Assembly: GCA_030715195.1 (NCBI GenBank)
Contig: JAUYVI010000005.1
Span: 620,001-684,000 of the forward strand
Direction: 5' to 3'
From: Dongia sedimenti
Lineage (GTDB): Bacteria; Pseudomonadota; Alphaproteobacteria; Dongiales; Dongiaceae
DNA: 64,000 bases
In this document: one piece after another, positions 55,253 through 64,000 of the stretch
How the letters are laid out: each line of letters starts with the position of its first letter
Numbering within the stretch: position 1 is the first letter of the stretch
Made by a program: the position numbers and the translations under genes
The notes under the pieces: generated by a model
The model's input: the letters and a program-made list of their open reading frames with translations, nothing else
What the model was told of the DNA's origin: nothing
Databases searched by the model: none

Positions 55253-56014
55253 TTAATCGGCGACGTAGAGCCGGACGTCGTGCTTCTCCATCTGGTCGAG
55301 CACGGATTGCGGCGGCGTCTTGTCGGTGAAGAAGGCGTCGAGCATGCCGACATCGCCGAGCCGCACCATCGGCTTGCGCTCGAACTTGGTGTGGTCGGCG
55401 ACCAGGAAGACCTGGCGCGAGTTCTCGATGATCGCCTGGCTGACCCGCACCTCGCGGTAGTCGAAGTCGAGCAGCGAACCGTCGGCATCGATCCCGCTGA
55501 TGCCGATGATTCCGAAATCGACCCGGAATTGCGAGACGAAGTCGCTGGCCGCCTCGCCGACGATGGCACGGTCGACCGGACGCACCACGCCGCCGGTGAT
55601 GATCACCTCGACCGAGGGATTCTCGCAGAGGATCGAGGCGACCTGCAGGTTGTTGGTGATCACCCGCAGCCGCGAATGCTTCAGCAGCGCCCGGGCCACC
55701 TCCTCGTTGGTGGTGCCGATGTTGATGAACAGCGAGGAATCGCTCGGGATGTGCTGGGCGCACAAGGCCGCGATGCGCTGCTTCTCGCTGAGCTGCTGCA
55801 CCTGGCGCGTCGTATAGGCGGTGTTCTCGACGCTGGAGGCAAGCCCGGCGCCGCCATGGTAGCGCGAGACCAGGTCCTGGTCCGAGAGTTCGTTGATGTC
55901 GCGGCGGATGGTCTGCGGCGTGACGTTGAAATGCTGCGCCAGCGCGTCGATCGACATGAAGCCGCGCTGGCCCACCAGTTTGACGATGCTGGCATGTCTC
56001 TCTTCGCGCTGCAT
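55253..56014 (-). CDS. glpR: DeoR-family glycerol-3-phosphate regulator
   Basis: A 253-residue repressor with a DeoR helix-turn-helix (MSIDALAQHFNVTPQTIRRD) and a sugar-phosphate-isomerase-like ligand domain: NIGTTNEEVARALL, ITNNLQVASIL, and VADHTKFERKP near the end. Glycerol-3-phosphate is the expected inducer. ATG 56014 has GGGAG upstream; ATG 56053 is less likely. It is divergent from glpK with operator-like sequence between them. Confidence 0.92.
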   Translation of the reverse strand: MQREERHASIVKLVGQRGFMSIDALAQHFNVTPQTIRRDINELSDQDLVSRYHGGAGLASSVENTAYTTRQVQQLSEKQRIAALCAQHIPSDSSLFINIGTTNEEVARALLKHSRLRVITNNLQVASILCENPSVEVIITGGVVRPVDRAIVGEAASDFVSQFRVDFGIIGISGIDADGSLLDFDYREVRVSQAIIENSRQVFLVADHTKFERKPMVRLGDVGMLDAFFTDKTPPQSVLDQMEKHDVRLYVAD

Positions 56015-56073
56015 GATCGGTCGCTCCCTTGGCTGCATCTTGCCACCGGCCATGCGAAACCGAAAGCCGGCCT

Positions 56074-56090
56074 TTTCGCCCGGTTCGAAA
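56074..56090. promoter_or_regulatory. GlpR-type operator between glpR and glpK
   Basis: TTTCG-N7-CGAAA is an exact inverted repeat in the 125-bp glpR-glpK gap, with further CGAAA units at 56055-56065. It shares half-sites with the palindrome before glpD. It would let GlpR control both divergent genes. Confidence 0.5.
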
Positions 56091-56139
56091 TCGCGTATCG
56101 ATTGGAAAAGAGGCCAAGGGACTAACCAGGGGAAGACGC

Positions 56140-57630
56140 ATGGCGACCAAGGACCTCATTCTCTCGATCGACCAGGGCACCACCAGCACGCGGGCGATCG
56201 CCTTCACCAGCGGCGGCGACGCGGTGGCGACCGCGCAGAAGGCCCTGCCGCAGATCTATCCCGCCGACGGCTGGGTCGAGCACGATCCCGAGGAGATCTG
56301 GTCGGCGACGGTCGAGGTCTGCCGCAAGGTGCTGGGCGAAGTGGGCACCGAGCGCGTCGGCGCCATCGGCATCACCAACCAGCGCGAGACCACGGTCCTC
56401 TGGGACCGCAAGACCGGGAAGCCGATCCACAACGCCATCGTCTGGCAGGACCGCCGCGGCGCACCGCTCTGCAAGAAGCTGATCGAGGCCGGCCACGAGC
56501 CCACGATCCAGCGGAAGACCGGCCTTCTCATCGACTCCTATTTCTCCGCGACCAAGATCGCCTGGCTGCTGGAGAACGTCGCCGGTGCCAAGGCGCGCGC
56601 CGAGAAGGGCGAGCTCGCCTTCGGCACCATCGACTCCTTCCTGCTCTGGCGCCTTACCGGCGGCAAAGTGCATGCGACCGACATCACCAATGCCTGCCGC
56701 ACCATGCTGTTCGACATTCACAACAAGGCATGGGATGCCGATCTGCTGAAGCTGTTCGGCGTGCCGCCGTCCCTGCTGCCCGAAGTGAAGCCGAATGCCG
56801 GCGTGTTCGGCACCAGCGAGACTTCCGGGATCGGCGTCGCGCTGCCGATCGCCGGCATGGCGGGCGACCAGCAGGCGGCGGTGATCGGGCAAGCCTGCCT
56901 CAAGCCCGGTATGATCAAGAGCACCTACGGTACCGGCTGCTTCGCGCTGCTCAACACCGGCAACGAAGCGAAGCCATCGCAGAACCGGCTGCTCACCACC
57001 ATCGCCTACCAGCTCGGCGATCGCTTCGCCTATGCGGTCGAAGGCAGCATTTTCGTCGCCGGCGCGGCGGTGCAGTGGCTGCGCGACGGGTTGAAGCTCT
57101 TTCAAGAAGCTGGCGATACGGATTCGCTGGCGAAATCGGCCTCCAATACCAGCAACGTCTATCTGGTGCCGGCCTTCACCGGCCTCGGTGCGCCCTATTG
57201 GGATCCCGAGGCGCGCGGCGCCATTCTCGGCCTCACCCGCGACACCGGCATCGCCGAAGTGGTGCGCTCGGCGCTGGAGGCGGTCTGCTACCAGACCCAG
57301 GACCTGATGGCGGCAATGAGCGCCGATGGCGGCACGCGGCCGACGGCGCTCCGGGTCGATGGTGGCATGGCGCGCAACGACTGGGTGCTGCAGTTCCTGG
57401 CCGACATTCTCCAGCTTCCGGTCGAGCGCCCGCATGTCACCGAAACCACGGCGCTGGGTGCCGCGTTCTGTGCCGGCCTCGGGTCCGGGATGATCGCCGA
57501 CGTCGCGGCGATCGAGAAGACCTGGCGGCCCGATCGCCGGTTCGAGCCGAAAATGGCCGCCGCCGAGCGTGACCGGCGCTACGCGGGATGGCAGGATGCG
57601 GTCCGCCGCATCCGCCACGGCGCAAAGTAG
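56140..57630 (+). CDS. glpK: Glycerol kinase
   Basis: A 496-residue FGGY kinase making glycerol-3-phosphate from glycerol and ATP. Key segments are [37 protein letters not shown] and [15 protein letters not shown]; the C-terminal [15 protein letters not shown] is intact. ATG 56140 follows AGGGGAAG; the 37 in-frame upstream codons overlap the regulatory region. It is read divergently from glpR and coupled by 8 bp to an SDR gene. Confidence 0.97.
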   Translation: MATKDLILSIDQGTTSTRAIAFTSGGDAVATAQKALPQIYPADGWVEHDPEEIWSATVEVCRKVLGEVGTERVGAIGITNQRETTVLWDRKTGKPIHNAIVWQDRRGAPLCKKLIEAGHEPTIQRKTGLLIDSYFSATKIAWLLENVAGAKARAEKGELAFGTIDSFLLWRLTGGKVHATDITNACRTMLFDIHNKAWDADLLKLFGVPPSLLPEVKPNAGVFGTSETSGIGVALPIAGMAGDQQAAVIGQACLKPGMIKSTYGTGCFALLNTGNEAKPSQNRLLTTIAYQLGDRFAYAVEGSIFVAGAAVQWLRDGLKLFQEAGDTDSLAKSASNTSNVYLVPAFTGLGAPYWDPEARGAILGLTRDTGIAEVVRSALEAVCYQTQDLMAAMSADGGTRPTALRVDGGMARNDWVLQFLADILQLPVERPHVTETTALGAAFCAGLGSGMIADVAAIEKTWRPDRRFEPKMAAAERDRRYAGWQDAVRRIRHGAK

Positions 57631-57638
57631 GGAATGAA

Positions 57639-58442
57639 ATGACCGAACTTGTCACCACGATCTCGAAGGGCCTGCTGGGCGAAGAGTTCGCCGGACGCAA
57701 AGTGCTCGTGACCGGCAGCAGCCGCGGCATCGGCGCCGCCGCCGCCTTGGCCTTTGCAACGCTCGGCGCCAAGGTGGCGCTGCACGGCACCAAGGACAGC
57801 GACACGCTGAAGGAAACTGCAGCTGCGGTCACCAAGGCCAGCGGCACGCAGGCGGTCGTGACCATCGCCGACTACCAGGATGCCGCAGCCGTCGAGCGCT
57901 CGGTGGAAGAGGCCGCCAAGGCACTCGGCGGCATCGACGTCCTGATCAACAATGCCGGCACCATGCTGGGCCGCGTTCGCATCGAATCGCTGACCGCCGA
58001 GCAGGTCGATGCGGTGCTCGCGCTCAACGCGCGCTCGGTGGTGGTCGCCTCGAAGGCCGCGCTGCCCTACCTGAAGAAAGCGCAGCATGGCACCATCATC
58101 AGCACCACCTCGGTCGCGGCAAGGATGGGCGGCGCAGCGGGCGCCGGCGTCTATGCCGCCGCGAAAGCCTTCGTCTCCACCTACACCAAGGCGATGGCGA
58201 CCGAACTCGCCGACAGCGGGATCCGCGTCAATGCGGTCTCGCCCGGCTTCATCTTCACCGATTTCCACCGCCGCTATTCGACGCCGGAACGGGTGAAGGC
58301 GATGGCCGACATCATCCCGCTGAAGCGCGTCGGCATGGCCGAGGACTGTGCCGGGGCCTATCTGTTCCTGGCCTCGCATCGCCTGGCCGGTTTCATCACC
58401 GGTCAGATCATCGAAGTGAATGGCGGCCAGTTGATGCCGTGA
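57639..58442 (+). CDS. Short-chain dehydrogenase/reductase
   Basis: A 267-residue SDR. The cofactor motif is VTGSSRGIGAAAALAF, followed by NNAG, the catalytic Ser in ISTTSVAARM and the Tyr-Lys of YAAAK (Y-x-x-x-K). The C-terminal IIEVNGGQ is normal. It lies 8 bp after glpK, so it may act on a glycerol-derived alcohol or sugar, but SDR substrates cannot be read from sequence. Confidence 0.9.
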   Translation: MTELVTTISKGLLGEEFAGRKVLVTGSSRGIGAAAALAFATLGAKVALHGTKDSDTLKETAAAVTKASGTQAVVTIADYQDAAAVERSVEEAAKALGGIDVLINNAGTMLGRVRIESLTAEQVDAVLALNARSVVVASKAALPYLKKAQHGTIISTTSVAARMGGAAGAGVYAAAKAFVSTYTKAMATELADSGIRVNAVSPGFIFTDFHRRYSTPERVKAMADIIPLKRVGMAEDCAGAYLFLASHRLAGFITGQIIEVNGGQLMP

Positions 58443-58454
58443 GCGATCGGCCGG

Positions 58455-59441
58455 TCAGACCCGGCCCTCTTTGATCGCCGCCGAGAGCGCCACTGCGGTG
58501 CCGCGCAACCCGGCGTCGCGGGCGAGGATGATGAAGACCGGGATCGGCTTCAGGAACGGCGTCAGGCGACCCTTCTGCTCGAAAGCGTTGCGGAAGGTGT
58601 CGGTGGCCAGCGCATCCTGGATCTTCGGCGGGATGCCGCCGCCGAGATAAACGCCGCCTTGCGCGCCGAGGGTCAGCGCCGTGTCGCCGGCGACGCGGCC
58701 GAGCGCCTTCACGAAGAAGTCCAGCGCCTCGACTGCGATCGGGTCTTCCTTGTAGAGGCCGCGGCGCGTCACCTCCGAGGCTTCCAGCATCTGCGCCTTG
58801 ATCCCGCGATGGGCGGCGAAGGCGGCGTAGAGGTTGATGATGCCGGGGCCGGACAGGATCCGCTCGTTGGAGAAATGATCGAGTCCGTCACGCAGCCGTT
58901 CGAGGATCGCGAACTCCTCGGCGGTCTCGACCGCGAAACTGGCATGGCCGCCTTCGCCGGGAATCGGCATCCAGCGGCTGCTCGACCAGACGATGCCCCC
59001 GACGCCGAGGCCGGTGCCCGGCCCGACCACCGCCTTGACCGCGCGCTCGACCGGCGCGTCGCCGCCGATCTGCTGCAGGTCGTCGCCCGCGAGCAGCGGC
59101 ACCGACAGCGCCTGCGCCTCGAAATCGTTCACCAGCAGGGTTGCCCTCGCGCCGGTCGCCTCGCAGAGCTCGCTCGTGGTCATGCTCCAGCGCAGGTTGG
59201 TGATTGTCGCCTTGTCGCCGGTGACGGGACCGGCCACGGCAAACGCCGCCACCTGCGGTTTCGCGCCGGTCTTCTTCACATAGGCGGCCGCGGCTTCGGG
59301 CAAGGAGCGGAATCGCGCGGCCGAGAAGGTGTCGAAATGCGGCACGCTCCGGCGCTCGAGATCCGCCATCGCGAAGCGCACATTGGTGCCGCCGACATCG
59401 GCGACCAGGGCCGTGGGATTGCTCAACCGGAACTCTTTCAT
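58455..59441 (-). CDS. glk: Glucokinase
   Basis: A 328-residue bacterial glucokinase. ATP-binding motif ADVGGTNVRFA starts the protein; LVNDFEAQALSV and GPGTGLGVGGI follow, and EGGHASFA is a late active-site segment. It phosphorylates glucose for the Entner-Doudoroff or glycolytic route. ATG 59441 is chosen over GTG 59444. The gene stands alone on the minus strand, ending 12 bp from the SDR stop. Confidence 0.93.
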   Translation of the reverse strand: MKEFRLSNPTALVADVGGTNVRFAMADLERRSVPHFDTFSAARFRSLPEAAAAYVKKTGAKPQVAAFAVAGPVTGDKATITNLRWSMTTSELCEATGARATLLVNDFEAQALSVPLLAGDDLQQIGGDAPVERAVKAVVGPGTGLGVGGIVWSSSRWMPIPGEGGHASFAVETAEEFAILERLRDGLDHFSNERILSGPGIINLYAAFAAHRGIKAQMLEASEVTRRGLYKEDPIAVEALDFFVKALGRVAGDTALTLGAQGGVYLGGGIPPKIQDALATDTFRNAFEQKGRLTPFLKPIPVFIILARDAGLRGTAVALSAAIKEGRV

Positions 59442-59529
59442 CACGCGCGGTGGAAATGCGGCGGTAATTTGGCCGCTTCCGCCGTGCTTTCAAAGCGAAA
59501 ACGCGAGGCGGAAAACCGCTTCGACTGAA

Positions 59530-60420
59530 TTAATTCGTTGCGGCTGCACCCGCTTGCGCCAGCAGCCAGTCGCGGAACGCGACGATCCGCGGCACCGACG
59601 CGGCGGCCGGCGGATAGACGATGTAATACGAGAACCGGGCGCGGGCTCCGCGCGGGAACAACCGCACCAGATGGCCCGCCTCGATTTCCGGCCGTGCCAG
59701 CGTGCCCCGGGCCAGCGCCACGCCCTGGCGCGCGATCGCCGCCTGCAGCACCAGGCTCGGCTCGTTATAGACCGGCCCCCGCTCGGGTTCGGGCAGGTCG
59801 AGGCCGATCGACTTGAACCAGTCGCTCCACGGCTGCCGCGCATCGCGCAGCAGCGGCAGAGCGGCGAGATCGCGCGGCTGTTTCGGCAGCACGCCTTTGT
59901 TGAAGCGCGGGCTGCAGACCGGGAAGACCTCCTCGTCCATCAGCTTGACCGAGACCACGCCCGGCCAGTTGCCCGGCCCGTAGCGCAAGGCCATGTCGAT
60001 ATCCTCCCGCGAGAAATCCACCAGCGCGGTGTTGGGCAGCAGGCTCACGTCGATCTCCGGATGCAGCCGCTGGAACCCGGCGAGCCGCGGGATCACCCAG
60101 TACGAGGCGAGACCCGGATGCACGCTCACCGTCAGCATCCGGCCGCGCCGTGAATCGCGCGCATCCTCCATGCCCTGCTCGAGCCGGGCGAAGCCGTCGC
60201 GCACATAGCCGAACAGCCGCTGTCCTTCCGCCGTCAGTTCCATGCGCCGTCCCACGCGCTTGAAGAGATCGACGCCGAGCGCCTCCTTCAACACCCGCAT
60301 CTGGAAGCTGATGGCGCCGTGGGTGAGGTTCAACTCCTCGGCCGCGCGGGAATAGCTGACATGGCGCGCGGCCGCCTCGAAGGCGCGCAAAGCGGCAAGC
60401 GGCAGGGTCCGGACCGGCAT
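59530..60420 (-). CDS. LysR-family regulator, GcvA-like
   Basis: A 296-residue LysR protein with helix-turn-helix RHVSYSRAAEELNLTHGAIS and GcvA-type effector domain (SVHPGLASYWVIPRLAGFQR, then DIDMALRYGPG). Members regulate amino-acid and beta-lactamase genes. It is divergent from a 75-residue membrane protein with 115 bp between them containing a perfect dyad, so that small gene is a likely target. Confidence 0.92.
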   Translation of the reverse strand: MPVRTLPLAALRAFEAAARHVSYSRAAEELNLTHGAISFQMRVLKEALGVDLFKRVGRRMELTAEGQRLFGYVRDGFARLEQGMEDARDSRRGRMLTVSVHPGLASYWVIPRLAGFQRLHPEIDVSLLPNTALVDFSREDIDMALRYGPGNWPGVVSVKLMDEEVFPVCSPRFNKGVLPKQPRDLAALPLLRDARQPWSDWFKSIGLDLPEPERGPVYNEPSLVLQAAIARQGVALARGTLARPEIEAGHLVRLFPRGARARFSYYIVYPPAAASVPRIVAFRDWLLAQAGAAATN

Positions 60421-60504
60421 TCCGATATGTTAGTATAGCTGACAGATTCGGTCAAAATTTCTCGTTCGCATGCCGGTATTCCGCGGATTACATCCAGGGC
60501 GTCA

Positions 60505-60519
60505 GTCAATCCGATTGAC
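60505..60519. promoter_or_regulatory. Perfect dyad GTCAAT-CCG-ATTGAC
   Basis: A 6-bp inverted repeat with a 3-bp spacer lies 16 bp before the small membrane protein start, in the gap shared with the LysR gene. LysR proteins prefer T-N11-A dyads, so the site is suggestive only. Confidence 0.45.
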
Positions 60520-60535
60520 GATTGGAGAAACAGCC

Positions 60536-60760
60536 ATGGTCAACATCCCCTACCGCTCGATCGACTCCCTCGCCGCCGAGCGGATCTCGGCGCGGCTGTC
60601 GGCGATGCGCCGGACCGCGGGCGCTGTGGTGCTGGCGCTGATCGCGGCGCTGCTCCTGGGCACGCTGCTCGCACGCTTGCCGGACGGCTTCGGCGGCGCG
60701 GCGCTGCACGACCTCGTGCCGTTCGACGATCCGCTCGCCCTCTCGACCTTCACCGCCTAG
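60536..60760 (+). CDS. Small single-helix membrane protein of unknown function
   Basis: A 74-residue protein with a basic cytoplasmic start (RISARLSAMRRT), one membrane helix (AGAVVLALIAALLLGTLLA) and a short acidic tail. ATG 60536 has GGAGA nine bases upstream. No family was recognised. It is divergent from the LysR gene and 45 bp before a GST gene. Confidence 0.65.
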   Translation: MVNIPYRSIDSLAAERISARLSAMRRTAGAVVLALIAALLLGTLLARLPDGFGGAALHDLVPFDDPLALSTFTA

Positions 60761-60805
60761 CCGGGGGCTTGCTAGGATCGGCCGTCAGAGGGGTTGGGGG
60801 GAGTT

Positions 60806-61438
60806 ATGGCGGAATATCGCCTGCATTGCATGAAGGAATCCGGCAACGCCTATAAGGTCGCGCTCATGCTGGAGCTCTGCGGCTGCGACTGGCAGCCGGT
60901 CTGGGTGGATTACTTCAACGGCGCGACGCGCACCGATGCCTTCAGGGGCACGGTGAACGAGATGGGCGAGGTGCCGGTGCTGGAGCACCAGGGCCGGCGC
61001 CTCACCCAGAGCGGCGTGATCCTGGATTATCTCGCGGAGGTCACCGGGCAATTCGGCGCCCGAGATGCCGGGGAACGGCGCGAGATCCTTCGCTGGACCC
61101 TGTTCGACAATCACAAGTTCACCAGCTATTACGCAACCCTCCGCTTCCTGTTCGGCTTGCAGAACAGCGGCGACACGCCGGTCGTGGAGTTTCTCCGGGC
61201 GCGGGTCCGCGGCGCTTATGGCGTGGTGGACAAGCACCTCGCCGGCCGCAAATTCCTGCTCGACGACCGGCCGACCATCGCCGACCTCTCGTTGGCGGGT
61301 TATGCGTTCTATGACGAGCCGACCGGCATCGAACGGGCGAAGGAATTTCCCAACATCGAAGCCTGGGCGGATCGCATCGCGGCCCTGCCGGGCTGGAAGC
61401 ATCCCTATGACCTGATGCCGGACACGCCCCAAACATAG
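60806..61438 (+). CDS. Glutathione S-transferase family protein
   Basis: A 210-residue GST. The thioredoxin-like N-terminal half contains EMGEVPVLEHQGRRLTQSGV with the conserved cis-Pro and Gln/Ser glutathione contacts. The helical C-terminal half has TIADLSLAGYAFY, the N-capping box. No catalytic Tyr/Ser/Cys can be assigned with confidence. ATG 60806 has GGAG upstream. Confidence 0.9.
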   Translation: MAEYRLHCMKESGNAYKVALMLELCGCDWQPVWVDYFNGATRTDAFRGTVNEMGEVPVLEHQGRRLTQSGVILDYLAEVTGQFGARDAGERREILRWTLFDNHKFTSYYATLRFLFGLQNSGDTPVVEFLRARVRGAYGVVDKHLAGRKFLLDDRPTIADLSLAGYAFYDEPTGIERAKEFPNIEAWADRIAALPGWKHPYDLMPDTPQT

Positions 61439-61442
61439 CGTC

Positions 61443-61465
61443 ATTGCCGGGCTCGACCCGGCAAT
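61443..61465. repeat. Palindromic repeat, copy 2
   Basis: ATTGCCGGG-CTCGA-CCCGGCAAT is a perfect 9-bp stem with a 5-nt loop right after the GST stop, between convergent genes. It shares loop, GCGTC flank and core with the copy at 45806-45849. Confidence 0.7.
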
Positions 61466-61490
61466 CTCGCGCCGATGTAAAACCGATGCC

Positions 61491-61865
61491 TTATTCCCTG
61501 AGGTCGTAGTGGAAGACCTTGGCCACGATCTGCCAGCGGCCGTCGAGCTTCACGAAGGTCAGCAGATCGGTGAAGAAGCGCGGCCGGACCGAACACTCGA
61601 CCCGCGCCAGCGCGGTCACCGGTCCGGCGAACTCGATCGAGATGATGCGGTCGGTGCGCTGCTCGCCCTTGCTGGCGGGTGAGGGGCGCTTGTCCACGAC
61701 CGGAAAATACTCGCCCATGTCGAGATGCAGCAGCTTGCCGTCGGTCGCGCAGTAATAATGCGCCTCGGGATGGAACACCTTGGCGAGGATCTTGGTGTCG
61801 CTGTTGTAGAGGCCGTCGAAATAGTCCTTGAGGACGGCGGTCAACTCGCCGAAACGCGGATCCAT
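61491..61865 (-). CDS. NTF2/SnoaL-like small protein
   Basis: A 124-residue cone-shaped NTF2-fold protein: helical start (LKDYFDGLYNSDTKILAKVF), HPEAHYYCATDGK, and strands ending in DGRWQIVAKVFHYDL. Members include lumazine-binding-like proteins and ketosteroid-isomerase relatives with varied small ligands. No catalytic residues are obvious. It stands alone on the minus strand, divergent from the ROK regulator. Confidence 0.82.
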   Translation of the reverse strand: MDPRFGELTAVLKDYFDGLYNSDTKILAKVFHPEAHYYCATDGKLLHLDMGEYFPVVDKRPSPASKGEQRTDRIISIEFAGPVTALARVECSVRPRFFTDLLTFVKLDGRWQIVAKVFHYDLRE

Positions 61866-62022
61866 GCTTCTCTCCTGAGCGTTGCGGCGCGAGCCTAGAA
61901 TCTGCGCCGCCGCCGCGCCAGCCGGTTTCGATGCCTAATATTGAAATCCATTTGACATATTCACGCACCGGGCGCAGGCTGCCTGCAACAAAGAAGATCA
62001 CGCGACAGGGATGCGATAAGGG

Positions 62023-63180
62023 ATGGCCCTCAAAGGGACCAACCAGGAATACGGCCGGCCGTACAACCGGCGGATCGTGCTCGAGACGATCCGCGTGCAG
62101 GGCCCGATTGCGCGCGGCGAGATCGCGAAGCGCGTCGGCCTCACCGTGCAGACCGTCTCCACCATCATCCGCGAGCTGGAAGCGAACGGCTTCCTGCTGG
62201 CCGCCCGCGAAGAGCGCCGCCGCCGTGGCTATCCGGCGACCGAGCTCACCATCAATCCCGACGGCGGCCATGCGATCGGCCTGCATGTGACACCGCGCGG
62301 CATCGAGGCGGCGCTGATCAACCTCGCCGGCGCGGTGATCGCGCGCCGCGAGCGCAAGCTGCCGCGCCTGAAACCCGCCGCGGCCTTCGATGCGATCGGC
62401 GACCTGGTCGTGGCCTTGCGCAAGCAGAAACCGCGCGGGCGGATGCTCGGCATCGGCCTCGCCATGCCCGGCCCGTTCGACGTCGAATCCATGAGTTTCG
62501 TCGGCCCGACCACGCTGGAAGGCTGGAACGGCGTGCCGATCCGCGAGCGGCTGGCGGAAAAGACCAACTTGCCGGCCTTTATCGAGGTCGATCACGCGGC
62601 GGCCGCGCTCGGTGAACGGCTTTACGGCGCGGCGCGCGACATCCGCGACTTCTATTATCTGTTCTTCGGCGTGGGCTTGGGCGGCTGTATGGTGCAGGAT
62701 GGAAACACGCTCCGCGGCTCGCATGGCAACGCCGGAGAGATCGGGCACCTGCCGATGGTGCCCGGCGGCGAGGCATGCCCCTGCGGCAATCTCGGCTGCC
62801 TCGAGCGTTATCTCTCTTGCGACGCCATGGAACGCCGAGCGCAGAAGGTCGGCACCGATGGCTGGATCAAGGACGTGACGCCGCTGTTCCGCAGCGCCAT
62901 CGTGGCGATCGAGAACCTGTTCGATCCGCTGGCGATCGTGATCGGCGGCATCGCGCCGCCCGCGGTGATCGACAAGCTGATGGCGGCCGCGCAACCGCTG
63001 CCGCATTCGGTGGCCGAGCGCCGCGACCGGTCGGTCCCGCGCATCATCCGCTCTGCCAACGGCGAGGACGCGGTGCTGCGCGGCGCCGCCGCGCTGGCGG
63101 TCTCCGGCGTGCTGTCGCCGCGGATCGGCCTGACCTTCGCCGCGAATGACCCGTTGATGGAGCGAGAGGCCGCCGCATGA
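62023..63180 (+). CDS. ROK-family transcriptional regulator
   Basis: A 385-residue repressor: a MarR-like helix-turn-helix (IAKRVGLTVQTVSTIIRELE, about 33-52) fused to a ROK sugar-kinase-like domain. The zinc motif CPCGNLGCLE (about 250-260) and GVGLGGCMVQDG are family features, and the phosphate loop is not kinase-like. It is coupled by a four-base overlap to a sugar ABC ATPase, so it likely controls that transporter in response to the sugar. Confidence 0.92.
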   Translation: MALKGTNQEYGRPYNRRIVLETIRVQGPIARGEIAKRVGLTVQTVSTIIRELEANGFLLAAREERRRRGYPATELTINPDGGHAIGLHVTPRGIEAALINLAGAVIARRERKLPRLKPAAAFDAIGDLVVALRKQKPRGRMLGIGLAMPGPFDVESMSFVGPTTLEGWNGVPIRERLAEKTNLPAFIEVDHAAAALGERLYGAARDIRDFYYLFFGVGLGGCMVQDGNTLRGSHGNAGEIGHLPMVPGGEACPCGNLGCLERYLSCDAMERRAQKVGTDGWIKDVTPLFRSAIVAIENLFDPLAIVIGGIAPPAVIDKLMAAAQPLPHSVAERRDRSVPRIIRSANGEDAVLRGAAALAVSGVLSPRIGLTFAANDPLMEREAAA

Positions 63181-63926
63181 CCGAAACCACGCCGCTGCTG
63201 CAGCTCGACAACATCGTCAAGAATTACGGCGCGATCGAAGCCTTGCGCGGCATCAGCTTCGACATCGCGCGCGGGGAAGTGCTCGCCTTGCTTGGCGATA
63301 ACGGCGCCGGCAAGTCGACCCTGGTCAAGATCATCTCCGGCGGGTTGGAGGCGACTTCGGGCCGGATCGTGTTCGACGGCATCGAGCGCAACTTCACCTC
63401 GCCGGCCGAAGCCAAGGCGGCGGGGATCGAGACCGTCTACCAGGACCTCTCGCTCTGCACCAATGTGGACGTGGTCGCCAACTTCTTCATGGGCCGCGAG
63501 ATCGTGAAGCGCTTCCTCGGCGTGCCGATCCTGCAGGAACGCGAGATGCAGACCGTGGTCGAGAAGGCGATGGCCAATGCCGGCACGCGAATCCCCTCGA
63601 TGCGCACCAATGTCGAGCATCTCTCCGGCGGCCAGCGCCAGGCGATCGAGCTCAATCGCTTCGTCCATTGGGGCGGCAAGCTGGTGCTGCTGGACGAGCC
63701 CTTCGCGGCCTTGGGCGTCGAGCAGACCCGGCGCGGGCTCGACATGATCAAGCGCATCGCCGCGCAGGGGATCGGCGTCGTCATCATCACGCATATCATG
63801 GCCCAGGCCTTCCAGGTCGCCGACCGCATGGTGGTGATCCGGCAGGGCAAGGTTGCGGGCAATGTCGAACGGGCGAAGACAAGTCCCGACGAAGTCGTCC
63901 GGATGATCACCGGAGAGAGTCTCTAA
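63177..63926 (+). CDS. Sugar ABC transporter ATPase, single-domain (FrcA-like)
   Basis: A 249-residue ATPase with one nucleotide-binding domain, half the size of RbsA-type proteins. Walker A is GDNGAGKST, the signature LSGGQRQ and Walker B VLLDEP; the H-loop His is in IITHIMAQ. It resembles FrcA of fructose/mannose/ribose importers. ATG 63177 overlaps the ROK stop (ATGA). A binding-protein gene follows and runs off the window. Confidence 0.93.
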   Translation: MTETTPLLQLDNIVKNYGAIEALRGISFDIARGEVLALLGDNGAGKSTLVKIISGGLEATSGRIVFDGIERNFTSPAEAKAAGIETVYQDLSLCTNVDVVANFFMGREIVKRFLGVPILQEREMQTVVEKAMANAGTRIPSMRTNVEHLSGGQRQAIELNRFVHWGGKLVLLDEPFAALGVEQTRRGLDMIKRIAAQGIGVVIITHIMAQAFQVADRMVVIRQGKVAGNVERAKTSPDEVVRMITGESL

Positions 63927-63961
63927 GTCGAAAACGTCAGTGGGAAACAGGAGGCCTAGAA

Positions 63962-64000
63962 ATGAAACGGTTCTTGCGTGCAACTCTAGCGGCCGGTGCG
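63962..64000 (+). CDS. N-terminus of a periplasmic sugar-binding protein (partial)
   Basis: Thirteen codons (MKRFLRATLAAGA) visible before the window ends. An ATG with GGAGG upstream starts a signal-peptide-like segment, 35 bp after the FrcA-like ATPase. The expected product is the binding protein of the sugar ABC transporter; this rests on position. Confidence 0.6.
   Translation, partial: MKRFLRATLAAGA

Noticed and set aside
56122..57618. 498-codon minus-strand frame
   Set aside because: Antisense to glycerol kinase.

Overview
The window is a high-GC chromosomal segment of an alphaproteobacterium. It shows strong codon-position bias, which produces long meaningless antisense ORFs, and tightly overlapping ATGA/TGATG operons. 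It carries a glpSTPQU/V-type glycerol ABC system, and its BetI-like TetR, DUF1488, DUF3309 and DUF4142 genes are typical of Rhodospirillales/Rhizobiales. The order is an inference; nothing here fixes a genus. I found 61 protein-coding genes, two of them cut by the window edges. I saw no rRNA, tRNA, CRISPR array, insertion sequence or phage gene.

Layout. 1-11196 is an arsenic island: a PhnD/AioX-like binding protein with a sensor histidine kinase and a nitroreductase (minus strand), then arsR-arsC(LMW-PTP type)-acr3-arsC(glutaredoxin type)-arsH (plus strand), a Tat-exported PhoX-like protein, and a second arsR with a Cys-tailed flavoprotein and an MFS transporter (minus strand). Three matching 20-bp operator-like dyads tie the two arsR units together. 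11218-19422 holds glycogen phosphorylase, a chemoreceptor and a Kef-type antiporter with UspA domains. 19500-25381 is an exported gene set: a secreted alpha/beta-hydrolase-like protein, a polytopic membrane protein with a spermidine-synthase-like domain, a Tat-exported protein-isoaspartate methyltransferase and a beta-propeller lipoprotein. 26714-29012 is a cobalt-type nitrile hydratase operon ending in an SGNH hydrolase, convergent with PEP synthase, which has an FNR/FixK-like box upstream.

31694-36085 is the most novel-looking block. An ECF sigma factor, a membrane anti-sigma-like protein and a secreted subtilisin-family protease with a Gly/Asn-rich segment are co-transcribed. They are flanked by two secreted low-complexity proteins, one His/Asp/Gly-rich and one Gly/Asn/His-rich. 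The sigma gene and the downstream low-complexity gene share a GGGAATA-N15-CGTTT promoter-like element, which suggests an autoregulated envelope or extracellular response.

36137-46885 carries a UxaA-type dehydratase, a cold-shock protein with a perfect terminator, a BetI-like regulator with a Rieske oxygenase, two membrane proteins of unknown role (one with CBS-like sequence), a PilZ protein, an endonuclease/phosphatase, an orphan oligopeptide-binding protein and a CDF zinc exporter. 47362-57630 is a complete glycerol system: GlpU, Q, P, T, S, V, D and R on minus and GlpK on plus. Its two ATPases are reciprocally degenerate. 57639-64000 has an SDR, glucokinase, a GcvA-like LysR regulator, small orphan proteins, a GST, and the start of a ROK-regulated sugar ABC operon.
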